Source: Clostridium cadaveris (GTDB lineage: Bacteria > Bacillota > Clostridia > Clostridiales > Clostridiaceae). From it: 64,000 nucleotides of DNA. The stretch covers positions 1,802,501 through 1,866,500 of the forward strand of contig NZ_CP076620.1 of NCBI RefSeq assembly GCF_020911725.1, given 5' to 3'. A program made the translations under genes and the position numbers. How positions within the stretch are numbered: position 1 is the first letter of the stretch; each line of letters begins with the position of its first letter. The notes beneath the pieces are model-generated. The model was not told the DNA's origin. It made no database searches and saw only the letters and a list, made by a program, of their open reading frames with translations. Positions 41,024-49,200 of the stretch are shown here, in pieces.

Positions 41024-42556
41024 TTACTTGTCCAGTTCGTTCTTTTTCTCCGGCTTTGCCAGTTCGGGCGGCTGCTTTTCTTTCCACTCGTCCAGCAAGG
41101 CCAAAATCTGCGCTTTCATTTTGGCCGGGGTCACTTCCTTGCCAAAATATTTGTTGAGTTCGTCGGTACTGATGATCACGTTATCAACCTCCCTTTTTTC
41201 CTCGCTTAAAATACCATCGATCACGTCACCATTGAGCAAGCCCTCCTGATCCAGCTCCCGGAGCCGCTTTGCCTGCTTGACGGTGGGGGACGCCACCTCC
41301 CCATCAATCGACACGGCAATCAGCCGCTGGTTTTCCGGCTTGATGTACGACAGCTCCACGGAGGGCATAAAGCCCATGCTTTTTGCGTCCACCTTTTCCA
41401 GAAGCTCCGGGACAAGATGGTTGAGCCGGACATAACGGAGCACCTTTTTATAGTTCATGTCATGCTCCTTGCCCACAATCTCCACCGAGAGCTTACCCAG
41501 GGCTTCCGCCTCTTTCTCGTTTTTGGGGCGGGCCCCCTGGCGCTTAATGGCCTCCAGTTCCAAATCCAGGAGCTTTGCAAGCTCGCTGGGGAGCGGTTCA
41601 CCCCGCTGCTTGTTGCTGTTGCGCATTTCCCGGACAGCTTCCAGGTCGGTCATCTCCCGGACAATACAGGGCATTTCCTCGAGCCCGGCCCGTGTGCCGC
41701 CATGGTGTCGGCGGTGTCCGGCGATGATCTCATAGCCCTTGCCGTCCTTTTCCGGGCGGACGGTAGCAGGTGTCATAATGCCATGCTCCTTGATCGTCCC
41801 CACCAGATCGTCCATGGCCTTATCGTCCTGTACCTTGTAGGGGTGCTCCCGGAATGTATGGAACGGGTGAAGCTCCGCCATTTTCAGATAGACGATTTTT
41901 CCCTCTTCCACCGGGCGGGGCGGGACTTCCGGCATAGGCGGCAGCTTGATCTCCGGGGGCGGCGCCTCCGCCTCCTTGACAGGGGCGGCCTTGCCTTTTG
42001 GAGCTTTCACGCCGGGCCCAATCCCCCCGGAGCCCGTTTCCTTGTCCTTATCTTTTTTTCCACCTCTGGACACTTTGTCCAGAACGCCGGGGGCCGGGGA
42101 CTTGTCAAGGGCCGCCTTGTCAGCCTTAGCTGGGCGGCCCTTGCGGGTGCCCGGCCCCTTTTCCGGCTTGTTGGGCTCCACCTTATCCTTTGCCTTTTTG
42201 GGACGGCCCCGGCGCTTTTGTGCGTTTTCCTCCTCCTTGATTTCATCCAGGGATTTTTCCCAGGGTGGTTTTTCCTCGTTCCCGAACAAGTCACGGAACG
42301 CCTCATCCCCATGTTTGGGGGAGCCCTCCTCGACAGCCGGGCCTTCCGCTGTTTTTTCCCCGGCGGCCCGCGCCTCCGTCAGATCAATGACCTTTCCAGA
42401 CGGGGCAGCGGGTGTATTTTCTTCCTGTGGAGCCTCCGGGCCGGGATGTTCCGGCGCGGGCTGTTCTGGTGTGGGAGAGCCGCCCGGCTCGGCAGGGCCG
42501 GGGGACTCCGGGACCTGCTGTTCCTCCAGGCCCGTTTTCAGCTTGTCATCCGCCAT
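41024..42556 (-). CDS. ParB-like DNA-binding protein of the ICE
   Basis: A 510-residue protein. The first 220 residues are a Pro/Lys/Glu-rich linker with an AT-hook-like KRRGRPKKAK and a second RKGRPAKADK. A ParB N-terminal domain follows (about 225-330: ELHPFHTFREHPYKVQDDK ... YEIIAGHRRHHGGTRAGLEE), then a KorB-like HTH part and a helical end. The nucleotide motif reads AGHRRHHGGTRAG, not the usual GERRxRA. Copy 15 of the ICE repeat is in frame in the linker (LDKVSRGGKKDK). The ATG has AAGGAGG upstream. It is the first transfer-region gene; no ParA partner is in the element. Confidence 0.85.
   Translation of the reverse strand: MADDKLKTGLEEQQVPESPGPAEPGGSPTPEQPAPEHPGPEAPQEENTPAAPSGKVIDLTEARAAGEKTAEGPAVEEGSPKHGDEAFRDLFGNEEKPPWEKSLDEIKEEENAQKRRGRPKKAKDKVEPNKPEKGPGTRKGRPAKADKAALDKSPAPGVLDKVSRGGKKDKDKETGSGGIGPGVKAPKGKAAPVKEAEAPPPEIKLPPMPEVPPRPVEEGKIVYLKMAELHPFHTFREHPYKVQDDKAMDDLVGTIKEHGIMTPATVRPEKDGKGYEIIAGHRRHHGGTRAGLEEMPCIVREMTDLEAVREMRNSNKQRGEPLPSELAKLLDLELEAIKRQGARPKNEKEAEALGKLSVEIVGKEHDMNYKKVLRYVRLNHLVPELLEKVDAKSMGFMPSVELSYIKPENQRLIAVSIDGEVASPTVKQAKRLRELDQEGLLNGDVIDGILSEEKREVDNVIISTDELNKYFGKEVTPAKMKAQILALLDEWKEKQPPELAKPEKKNELDK
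42063..42085. repeat. ICE palindromic repeat, copy 15 (last base differs)
   Basis: CC-TCTGGACA-CTT-TGTCCAGA-AC, inside the linker-coding part of the parB-like gene, in frame. Confidence 0.88.
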
Positions 42557-42684
42557 TCACAAAACCTCCTTTTTTGAAATGAAAAAAGGTCAGACCACAC
42601 GGCCCGGCCACCTTAAAAAGATTTCCCCCTTTCCTTTTCAAAATATATAATCGGCACCACTCCTTTCTCTCTCCGAGCCATAAA

Positions 42685-42720
42685 AAAACGTCGCTTTTCA
42701 CAAAGAAATAGCGACGTTTT
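42685..42720 (-). terminator. Hairpin terminator at the right end of the ICE
   Basis: AAAACGTCGC and GCGACGTTTT pair around a 16-base loop, with TTTTTTA following on the minus strand. An outer stem CCGAGCC/GGCTCGG (42673 and 42731) encloses it. It would stop transcription entering from the chromosome before the parB-like gene. Confidence 0.75.
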
Positions 42721-42757
42721 CGTGTAGGTTGGCTCGGTTTTTTGGTGTTTTATGATT

Positions 42758-42763
42758 ATGCCA
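42758..42763. other. Probable right attachment site core (attR)
   Basis: ATGCCA shared with the left end at 16056-16061; GATT-ATGCCA-TTGTATAAAA spans the junction. Host-like AT-rich DNA starts here. Confidence 0.5.
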
Positions 42764-42826
42764 TTGTATAAAAACCTAACTCATTTTATGTTATAGTATT
42801 ACATTTATTCTATATTAATTATAATA

Positions 42827-42855
42827 TTGACAATTTAATCTATGATATGTAGTAT
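42827..42855 (+). promoter_or_regulatory. Promoter of the B12-controlled ABC operon
   Basis: TTGACA (42827-42832), 17-base spacer and TAGTAT (42850-42855), about 25 bases upstream of the riboswitch. Confidence 0.75.
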
Positions 42856-42878
42856 TAAATATGAAAAGTACATAAATT

Positions 42879-43018
42879 ATTTATGATTAAGGGAAGCACG
42901 GTGCAATTCCGGCACGAACCCATCACTGTAATCATGGACAATTCCTACAAAACCACTGGAGTCAATCTGGGAAGGGTAGGAGGCGAAAGAAGTGTTAGTC
43001 AGAATACCAATCATAAAT
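42879..43018 (+). promoter_or_regulatory. Cobalamin riboswitch
   Basis: The closing stem is perfect (ATTTATGATT / AATCATAAAT, 42879-42888 with 43009-43018). Conserved cores follow in order: GGTGCAATTCC, the ACCCATCACTGTAA region, CCACTGGAG, CTGGGAAGGG, AGGCGAAAGAAG and the TAGTCAGAATACC element. It binds adenosyl- or aquocobalamin in known cases and turns off the downstream genes. The expression platform includes the terminator at 43098-43126. Confidence 0.93.
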
Positions 43019-43097
43019 ATATAAATATTAAATTAGGGGGAGCAGCTGATTTAATATATTTTCATTATTTTTTGTGAAAACAAAGCGAAAAATGGGT

Positions 43098-43126
43098 AGC
43101 TTTAGCATATTGCTAAAGCTTTTTTA
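43098..43126 (+). terminator. Riboswitch expression-platform terminator
   Basis: AGCTTTAGCA-TAT-TGCTAAAGCT followed by TTTTTA, 31 bases before the first gene start. In a B12-bound state this stem would form and stop transcription. Confidence 0.88.
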
Positions 43127-43156
43127 TTGCTCTAAATTACAAAAGGAGAGAAAAAG

Positions 43157-44749
43157 ATGAAAAAACTAATCAAAAGCAAATTAATGACAATTGCTATGTC
43201 TATTATTGTGTTTGCAACCATACTAACAGGATGTACAACTAATAATGGATCATCTTCAAAAAAACAAGAATTAAATTCTTTAAATGAGGAAAAAGAAATC
43301 GTACTAGCAGCAGCTAGAGATTTGTCACCTGGAGAAACTGATGCATATTATACAAGTTCAATTTTATATGTGTGGGAACCTTTAATTGGTTTAGGTGATG
43401 ATGGTGCTCCAACTCCACAATTAGCAGAAAAATGGACTCATTCCGATGATTATAAAGAATGGAATTTTAAAATTAAAGAGGGAGTAAAATTTCATGATGG
43501 AGTTGATTTAAATGCTGATGCAGTTATAAAGAATTTTGAGAGATACACCAACATGAAAAAGAAAGGTTCTCCTTTTTATTCTTTTAATGTAGATAAAACT
43601 TATCCAAATTTAAAGAACTTTGAAAAGGTTTCAGATTATGAAATTAAGTTAACATTTAATGAGCCTATTTCAACTTTAATATTTAATATGGCTAGATTTG
43701 GTAGTGCTATTTATAGTCCTAAGTGTTTTGATGTAAACACTGGTGATTTTACTACTTTTGCACAAGGTACAGGCCCTTTTAAAATTATAGAACGTGAAAA
43801 AAATCAATATGTACTACTTGAAAGAAACGAAAATTATTATGGTGAAAAAAGCAAGGTTAAAAATGTTAGAGTCAAAGTTATACCTGATTCTCAAACTCGT
43901 TACACAGCATTAAAGTCAGAAGAAATCATGGGAGTTATGGATTTAGGTGCTATTACCCCAGAACTTGCTGCAGAATTATTAAAAGATGATAAATTTGCAA
44001 CTTCTACATCAAACTCAACTATAACACAATTTATAGCTGTTAATGGAACTAAAGCACCATTTAACAATGAAAAAATTAAAGAAGCACTAAGTTTATTACT
44101 TGACAGAGATACTATAGTAAATGAGTTCTATGGCGGACATGGTACCCCAACAATTAATATTTTAAATCAAGCATCGCCATTTGCTAAAAAAATAAAACCA
44201 GTATATGACCCTGAAAAAGCTAAAAAAATTATTAAAGAAGAATTAAAGGGTGAAACTATGGAATTAGATTTCATAATTCCATCTTATGGAGTAGATCGTT
44301 ATCCATATAAAACAGTAGCTGAATACATTCAATCAGTTTTAAGTGAAGTAGGATTAACTTCTAATATTACTATTCTTGATGGTGCTGCCTTTAAGGAAGC
44401 TCAAAAAAATGGTAATTACAATATAGCTTTACATACTCAAGGTCTTCCAAATGCAGAACCATTTACTATATTTAGTGGATATATGAGTAGTAAAGGATCT
44501 AGTAATATAGCATACTCTCTAGGATATGTTGATAAAAGAGCTGATGAACTTATCGAAAAATTGAAAGTTACTATGGATTTAAATGAGAGAGGAAAAATAT
44601 ATGATGAACTTCAAGATATATCCGCATCACATCCTTCAGATATTCCTTTATTTGAAGATGTAAATTTAATTGCATATAACAAAAAAATAACTGGATATGA
44701 AGCAACAATTTATGGAACAACATTAGCAAATATGGAGTGGATTAATTAG
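43157..44749 (+). CDS. Nickel/peptide-type ABC transporter substrate-binding lipoprotein
   Basis: A 530-residue lipoprotein (lipobox ILTGC, Cys26) of the SBP_bac_5 family. The segment YYTSSILYVWEPLIGLGDDG followed by LAEKWTHSDDYKEWNFKIKE resembles NikA more than classic OppA. It would deliver nickel, cobalt or a metal-chelate to the permease. Because a cobalamin riboswitch precedes it, a cobalt or corrinoid-related ligand is most likely; this is inference. ATG with AAAGGAG upstream; the stop overlaps the next start (TAGTG). Confidence 0.85.
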   Translation: MKKLIKSKLMTIAMSIIVFATILTGCTTNNGSSSKKQELNSLNEEKEIVLAAARDLSPGETDAYYTSSILYVWEPLIGLGDDGAPTPQLAEKWTHSDDYKEWNFKIKEGVKFHDGVDLNADAVIKNFERYTNMKKKGSPFYSFNVDKTYPNLKNFEKVSDYEIKLTFNEPISTLIFNMARFGSAIYSPKCFDVNTGDFTTFAQGTGPFKIIEREKNQYVLLERNENYYGEKSKVKNVRVKVIPDSQTRYTALKSEEIMGVMDLGAITPELAAELLKDDKFATSTSNSTITQFIAVNGTKAPFNNEKIKEALSLLLDRDTIVNEFYGGHGTPTINILNQASPFAKKIKPVYDPEKAKKIIKEELKGETMELDFIIPSYGVDRYPYKTVAEYIQSVLSEVGLTSNITILDGAAFKEAQKNGNYNIALHTQGLPNAEPFTIFSGYMSSKGSSNIAYSLGYVDKRADELIEKLKVTMDLNERGKIYDELQDISASHPSDIPLFEDVNLIAYNKKITGYEATIYGTTLANMEWIN

Positions 44750-45696
44750 TGAAATTTTCATTTAAATATCTAATTAAAAGATTATTAATGACCATCCCTG
44801 TTTTAATAGGTATAACATTTTTAGCTTTTATTTTAGGTGTCATCGCACCAGGTGATCCAGCTGTTGAATATTTAAGTATGGATGGAGTATCTGCACCTAC
44901 AGAAGAAGAAATAGCTAAAACAAGAGAAGAACTCGGATTAAACGAAAATATATTTATACAATATGAAAAGTGGACTATTAAGGTTCTTAAAGGTGATTTA
45001 GGTAAATCATATATAACAAAAACATCTATAAGAGAAGAAATACAGAGAAGGCTTCCTATAACCTTCTCTATTTCTCTAATGGCAATATTTTTTGTAATAA
45101 CTATTTCTATACCTTTATCAATAATCATGGCCTTGAATAAGGATTCAAATATTGATAAATCAGGAAGAATATTGTCACTAATTCTAGCTTCAATGCCTGG
45201 ATTTTGGATCGCAATTATTATGCTAAGTATATTTTGTGAAAGACTAAAATGGTTGCCAACCAGTGGATATGGAACTTTTAAACATTTAATAATGCCAGGT
45301 TTTGTGTTGTCTGCTGGTACAATTGGAACAATTATGAGACTTCATAGAGCAACTCTTATTGAAGCATTATCTCAAAATTATATAATTACAGCCAAATCAA
45401 AAGGATTAAAAGAGAAGATTATAATTTTTAAATATGCATTTACTAATTCTTTAATGCCTATAGTAACCTTACTTGGAAATTACTTTGGAGCAATATTAGG
45501 TGGTTCAACAGTTGTTGAAGTTATCTTTGGAATACCAGGAATGGGAAGTTATGTTATAAAAGGTATAATGAGTAGAGACTATCCAGTTATACAAGGTTAT
45601 GTGGTCTTTACCGGCATAATTTTCTTAGCATTCAATTTATTAATTGATTTATGCTATTTACTTCTAAATCCACGTATGAGATTAGGAGGAGAATAA
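44749..45696 (+). CDS. ABC transporter permease, NikB/DppB type
   Basis: A 315-residue inner-membrane permease with six helices. The N-terminal helix KRLLMTIPVLIGITFLAFIL and the EAA loop AKSKGLKEKIIIFKYAFTNS are typical, ending in EVIFGIPGMGSYVIKGIMSR. The GTG start shares a base with the upstream stop. Works as a heterodimer with the next permease. Confidence 0.9.
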   Translation: MKFSFKYLIKRLLMTIPVLIGITFLAFILGVIAPGDPAVEYLSMDGVSAPTEEEIAKTREELGLNENIFIQYEKWTIKVLKGDLGKSYITKTSIREEIQRRLPITFSISLMAIFFVITISIPLSIIMALNKDSNIDKSGRILSLILASMPGFWIAIIMLSIFCERLKWLPTSGYGTFKHLIMPGFVLSAGTIGTIMRLHRATLIEALSQNYIITAKSKGLKEKIIIFKYAFTNSLMPIVTLLGNYFGAILGGSTVVEVIFGIPGMGSYVIKGIMSRDYPVIQGYVVFTGIIFLAFNLLIDLCYLLLNPRMRLGGE

Positions 45697-45697
45697 G

Positions 45698-46534
45698 TTG
45701 AAAAAGTTTAATAATATACAACTAATTTATAAAGTTTCATTCATTATCCTTGGATTATTAATACTTGTTGGATTATTGGCAAATTTTTTATCTCCCTATG
45801 ATCCTAATAAAGTTGATATGTCTAAACGTTTAATGGGAATATCTAAAGAGCATCTTCTGGGAACAGATGCTCTAGGACGGGATGTTTTAAGTAGAATCAT
45901 TTATGGTGCTAGAGTCTCAATATTCTTATCTTTTATAGCAACTATATTCACTATGTTTCTAGGTACAATAATTGGACTAATTTCTGGTTACTGTGGTGGT
46001 ATTATAGATAATATTATTCAGATGATAGTAACTATATTTCAAGGTTTACCAGGATTAAGTTTTATGATAGCTTTAGCTGGAGTGCTCGGTCCTGGAGTAA
46101 AAAGTTTATTAATCTCTATTACGGTAACATCATGGTCAGGATTTTCAAGAATAGTAAGAGGTGAAGTTCTAAAAGTAAAAGAAGAAAAGTATATAGAAGG
46201 TGCTAGAGCATTAGGAGCAACTAATTTACATATAATATTTCATTATATACTTCCGAATATTTTCGCTCCGTTTATTGTACTTTTTACAACAAGAATTGGA
46301 AAGGTAGTCTTATCTATGGCTTCTTTAAGTTTCTTAGGTCTTGGGATACAGCCTCCTCAAGCTGACTGGGGAGTAATGATAAACGATGCAAAAACCTACT
46401 TTAGATCATATCCACATTTACTTTTAGCTCCCGGAATTAGTATTCTATTACTCTGCTCTAGCATAAATCTAATTGGAGATGCATTAAGAGATTTATTTGA
46501 TGAAAAAAGAGACTTTTTTAGTCAATACCTATAG
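45698..46534 (+). CDS. ABC transporter permease, NikC/DppC type
   Basis: A 278-residue permease. It has the family sequence HLLGTDALGRDVLSRIIYGA after the first helix, an EAA loop (EGARALGATNLHIIFHYILP) and a C-terminal SFLGLGIQPPQADWGVMIND. The start is TTG at 45698, with AGGAGG 8 bases upstream. It begins 2 bases after the first permease. Confidence 0.9.
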   Translation: MKKFNNIQLIYKVSFIILGLLILVGLLANFLSPYDPNKVDMSKRLMGISKEHLLGTDALGRDVLSRIIYGARVSIFLSFIATIFTMFLGTIIGLISGYCGGIIDNIIQMIVTIFQGLPGLSFMIALAGVLGPGVKSLLISITVTSWSGFSRIVRGEVLKVKEEKYIEGARALGATNLHIIFHYILPNIFAPFIVLFTTRIGKVVLSMASLSFLGLGIQPPQADWGVMINDAKTYFRSYPHLLLAPGISILLLCSSINLIGDALRDLFDEKRDFFSQYL

Positions 46535-46550
46535 AAGGGATTTATAGGAC

Positions 46551-47519
46551 ATGAATACTGATATTGAAATAAAAGATTTAATGATTCATTTTTATACAAA
46601 AGAAGGATTTGTGAAAGCCGTAGATGGTATAGATTTATTGCTTAAAACTAGAAAAATTATTGGAATAGTTGGTGAAACAGGAAGTGGAAAATCAGTTCTT
46701 GGTCTCTCCATTTTAAACCTCTTAGCTGACAATGCTAAAAAATCAGGCAGTATTTTATATAAAGGCAATGATTTATTATCTTTAGATAATGAAAATATAA
46801 GAAAAATACGAGGTCGTGAAATTTCTCTTATTCCTCAAAATCCAGCTACTGCATTTAATCCAATTTTAAAAATTGGGAATCAAATAAATGAATTATATTA
46901 TTATCATGAAATTGAAACCAAAAAAATGTGTAAGATTAGATCATTAGATCACTTAAAAAAATTTTTCTTTAATAAAGAAGAGAGAGTTTATAATTCATAC
47001 AATTTTCAACTAAGTGGAGGTATGAGTCAAAGGGCTCTTACAGCTATGGGATCAGCTTTAAATCCAAAATGGATAATTGCAGATGAGCCAACAAAAGGAT
47101 TAGATGCAACTATAAGAAACCAAGTATTTAAAGTTTTTAAAAATTTAAAAGAAGAGCAATGTGTTAGCATGGTGTTAATTACTCATGATTTAATGCTTGC
47201 AAATAGATTATGTGATGAAATTATAGTAATGTATGCCGGAAAGATATTAGAAAAAGGTTCAAGTTATACTATCTTTAATAGTCCTTTACATCCATATACA
47301 ATGGGATTAATAGATGCACAACCAAGTAAAAAGTTAATTCCTTTAGAAGGAATTGCACCAAACTTAACTAATTTGCCTACTGGTTGCAGATTTCATCCTA
47401 GATGTAAATATGCCAAAGATATCTGTAAATTTGAAGAATCAGAAATGTATAATGTAAATGGTTCAGAAGTGAGGTGTTTTCTTTATGATAAAAGTAATAG
47501 GATTAAAGAAGGAGTTTAA
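46551..47519 (+). CDS. ABC transporter ATPase, NikD/DppD type
   Basis: A 322-residue ATPase with Walker A GETGSGKSVLGLSIL, signature LSGGMSQRALTAMGSALNP, and Walker B WIIADEPTKGLDAT. The C-terminus holds the oligopeptide/nickel ATPase extension with a cysteine motif (GCRFHPRCKYAKDICKFEE) that can carry an iron-sulfur cluster or metal site. Overlaps the next gene by 35 bases. Confidence 0.9.
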   Translation: MNTDIEIKDLMIHFYTKEGFVKAVDGIDLLLKTRKIIGIVGETGSGKSVLGLSILNLLADNAKKSGSILYKGNDLLSLDNENIRKIRGREISLIPQNPATAFNPILKIGNQINELYYYHEIETKKMCKIRSLDHLKKFFFNKEERVYNSYNFQLSGGMSQRALTAMGSALNPKWIIADEPTKGLDATIRNQVFKVFKNLKEEQCVSMVLITHDLMLANRLCDEIIVMYAGKILEKGSSYTIFNSPLHPYTMGLIDAQPSKKLIPLEGIAPNLTNLPTGCRFHPRCKYAKDICKFEESEMYNVNGSEVRCFLYDKSNRIKEGV

Positions 47520-48249
47520 AAACGGCATTATTAATAAACAAATAGTAAAAGCAGTAGATGATGTATCTTTTGAAATTAAGGAGGGCAAGACACTAGGATT
47601 AGTTGGAGAAAGCGGATGCGGAAAATCAACATTATCTAGGTTGATATTAAAATTAATAAAAGCTGATGAAGGCAAAATATTTTTAAATGGATTAGACATA
47701 AGTGATTATAACTTTACATCCATGAGAAAATTAAGGTCTAAAATGCAAATAATATTTCAACACCCTGATTCCTCCCTTAGTCCAAAGAAAACAATTTACA
47801 AAAGTCTTATTGAGCCATTAAAAATTCATGGACTTTATAAAAAAGGACATAGTGAAGATTTAATTAAACAATATCTTAATATTGTTGGTCTTAGTGAGGA
47901 AATATTGTCAAGATATCCTCATCAGGTAAGCGGTGGTCAAATACAAAGGGTTGTAATTGCAAGAGCATTGCTATTACAACCGACATTTGTTATTCTTGAT
48001 GAGCCAACTTCCATGTTAGATGTATCTGTTCAAGCTCAGATTATCCAATTATTAAAAAGTATACAGAATCAATTTAATATAACATATTTGTTTATATCTC
48101 ATGACTTAGATTTGGTAAAAGCGGTAAGTGATGAAATAGCCATAATGTTAAATGGTAAAATCGTTGAAATTATTAAATCAGATAAATTGTATATAGATGC
48201 AAAACACAATTATACTAAGAAACTTATAAAAGATTTTGAGGAATTTTAA
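47485..48249 (+). CDS. ABC transporter ATPase, NikE/DppF type
   Basis: A 254-residue ATPase partner with Walker A GESGCGKSTLSRLIL, signature VSGGQIQRVVIARAL and Walker B FVILDEPTSMLDVS. It lacks the C-terminal cysteine extension of NikD/OppF, as is usual for NikE. Cotranslated with the previous gene by overlap. Confidence 0.9.
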   Translation: MIKVIGLKKEFKNGIINKQIVKAVDDVSFEIKEGKTLGLVGESGCGKSTLSRLILKLIKADEGKIFLNGLDISDYNFTSMRKLRSKMQIIFQHPDSSLSPKKTIYKSLIEPLKIHGLYKKGHSEDLIKQYLNIVGLSEEILSRYPHQVSGGQIQRVVIARALLLQPTFVILDEPTSMLDVSVQAQIIQLLKSIQNQFNITYLFISHDLDLVKAVSDEIAIMLNGKIVEIIKSDKLYIDAKHNYTKKLIKDFEEF

Positions 48250-48276
48250 TCCTTGAGAGTTGCTAAGGAGGAAATT

Positions 48277-49104
48277 ATGATATTAACTTATAAAGATATA
48301 GACTACGAAAAAATTTGGCAGGATTCCTTGAAGTGTAGAAAAGGATATGCAAAAGAACGAGCTTTCAATGATAACGTTGAACGAGAGTTTTGGAAAGGAT
48401 TGTCTCGAATATATGATAATCAACCTACACTTTATGATTACTCTAAAGAAGTATACAACTTTGTAAAAAGTTTAATTGATACAAACAAATCCTTAATTGA
48501 AATCGGACCAGGTACAGGCAAATTTACTATTCCTTTATCTGAAAAATGCAGTGATATAACTGCTATAGATTTTTCAAGACATATGTTAAATGTATTAATG
48601 GAGAAATCTAAAATTTTAGGAATTAATAATATCTTGCCTATAGAAGGAAAATGGGAAGATGTGGCGATAAATGAAACTGATTATATTCTATCTGTTAATT
48701 CACTTTATAGAATATTTGATATAAAAGCTGCTTTAAAAAAGATGAATATAGTTGCTAAAGAAAAAGTAATTATAGTTAGAACTATTCAGAAACCTATATT
48801 TAATAATTTATATTTAAAATTAGGTTTAGAAGATAAAACATGCTTGGATTATATATACTTACCAAATATACTTCATTCTTTAAATATATGTGCTGATATA
48901 AAATATATGAATGTTCAATACGAAATAGAATTTAATAACAGGGAAAGTATATATTATAAAATTAAAGAAGAGATTGGCTATATTCCAAATGAGAACATCA
49001 TTGAAGATTATATAAACGAAAATTTTAAAAGGTCAAATAAAAAATATATTTTTCTTCATAAAACTAAGGTAGAAATTATATATTGGGAAACTACTAAAAA
49101 TTAA
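48277..49104 (+). CDS. Class I SAM-dependent methyltransferase
   Basis: A 275-residue methyltransferase. The ATG at 48277 follows AAGGAGG by 5 bases. The SAM-binding motif I is LIEIGPGTGKFTIPLSEKC (about residue 72), followed by ITAIDFSRHMLNVLMEKSK and a motif IV-like region. It is the last gene of the riboswitch-controlled operon. The substrate is not evident. Because it is coregulated with a metal-type importer, it may modify a metal ligand, a corrinoid precursor or a metallophore. It lacks the nicotianamine synthase signature. Confidence 0.8.
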   Translation: MILTYKDIDYEKIWQDSLKCRKGYAKERAFNDNVEREFWKGLSRIYDNQPTLYDYSKEVYNFVKSLIDTNKSLIEIGPGTGKFTIPLSEKCSDITAIDFSRHMLNVLMEKSKILGINNILPIEGKWEDVAINETDYILSVNSLYRIFDIKAALKKMNIVAKEKVIIVRTIQKPIFNNLYLKLGLEDKTCLDYIYLPNILHSLNICADIKYMNVQYEIEFNNRESIYYKIKEEIGYIPNENIIEDYINENFKRSNKKYIFLHKTKVEIIYWETTKN

Positions 49105-49200
49105 AAACTATGCTCTCCCTGTTATATTCTTGCTACATATTAATTCTTAATGATATACTAATTGTAGTTATGTAGTTTAATACTGAAAGGATTTGATATT

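Larger units (their letters stand above)
16056..42763. mobile_element. Integrative and conjugative element, Tn1549-like, serine recombinase
   Basis: A GC-rich block of about 26.7 kb in an AT-rich chromosome, with nearly all genes on the minus strand. It carries a serine recombinase at the left end and a conjugation set (relaxase, VirD4, VirB4, VirB6-like, PrgI, NlpC/P60 hydrolase, MobC). The limits are set by the end of the recombinase gene, by the return to host-like DNA and by a short direct repeat ATGCCA at 16056 and 42758. They are inferred and could shift by some tens of bases. The closest known type by gene order is the Tn1549/CTn family of Clostridiales. A lower-GC cargo operon, an IS and a damaged relaxase are inside. 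Confidence 0.85.

Noticed and set aside
17903-42085. CRISPR array
   Set aside because: The palindromes are 0.4-5 kb apart with genes between them; there are no regular spacers and no cas genes.
17903-42085. Palindromes as intrinsic terminators
   Set aside because: No T run follows on either strand at most copies, and the stem is only 8 bp with a 3-base loop; some copies lie inside genes.
40376-42655. Shared AATCGGCACC near the IS end and the ICE right end
   Set aside because: Only ten bases, at unrelated positions; probably chance.
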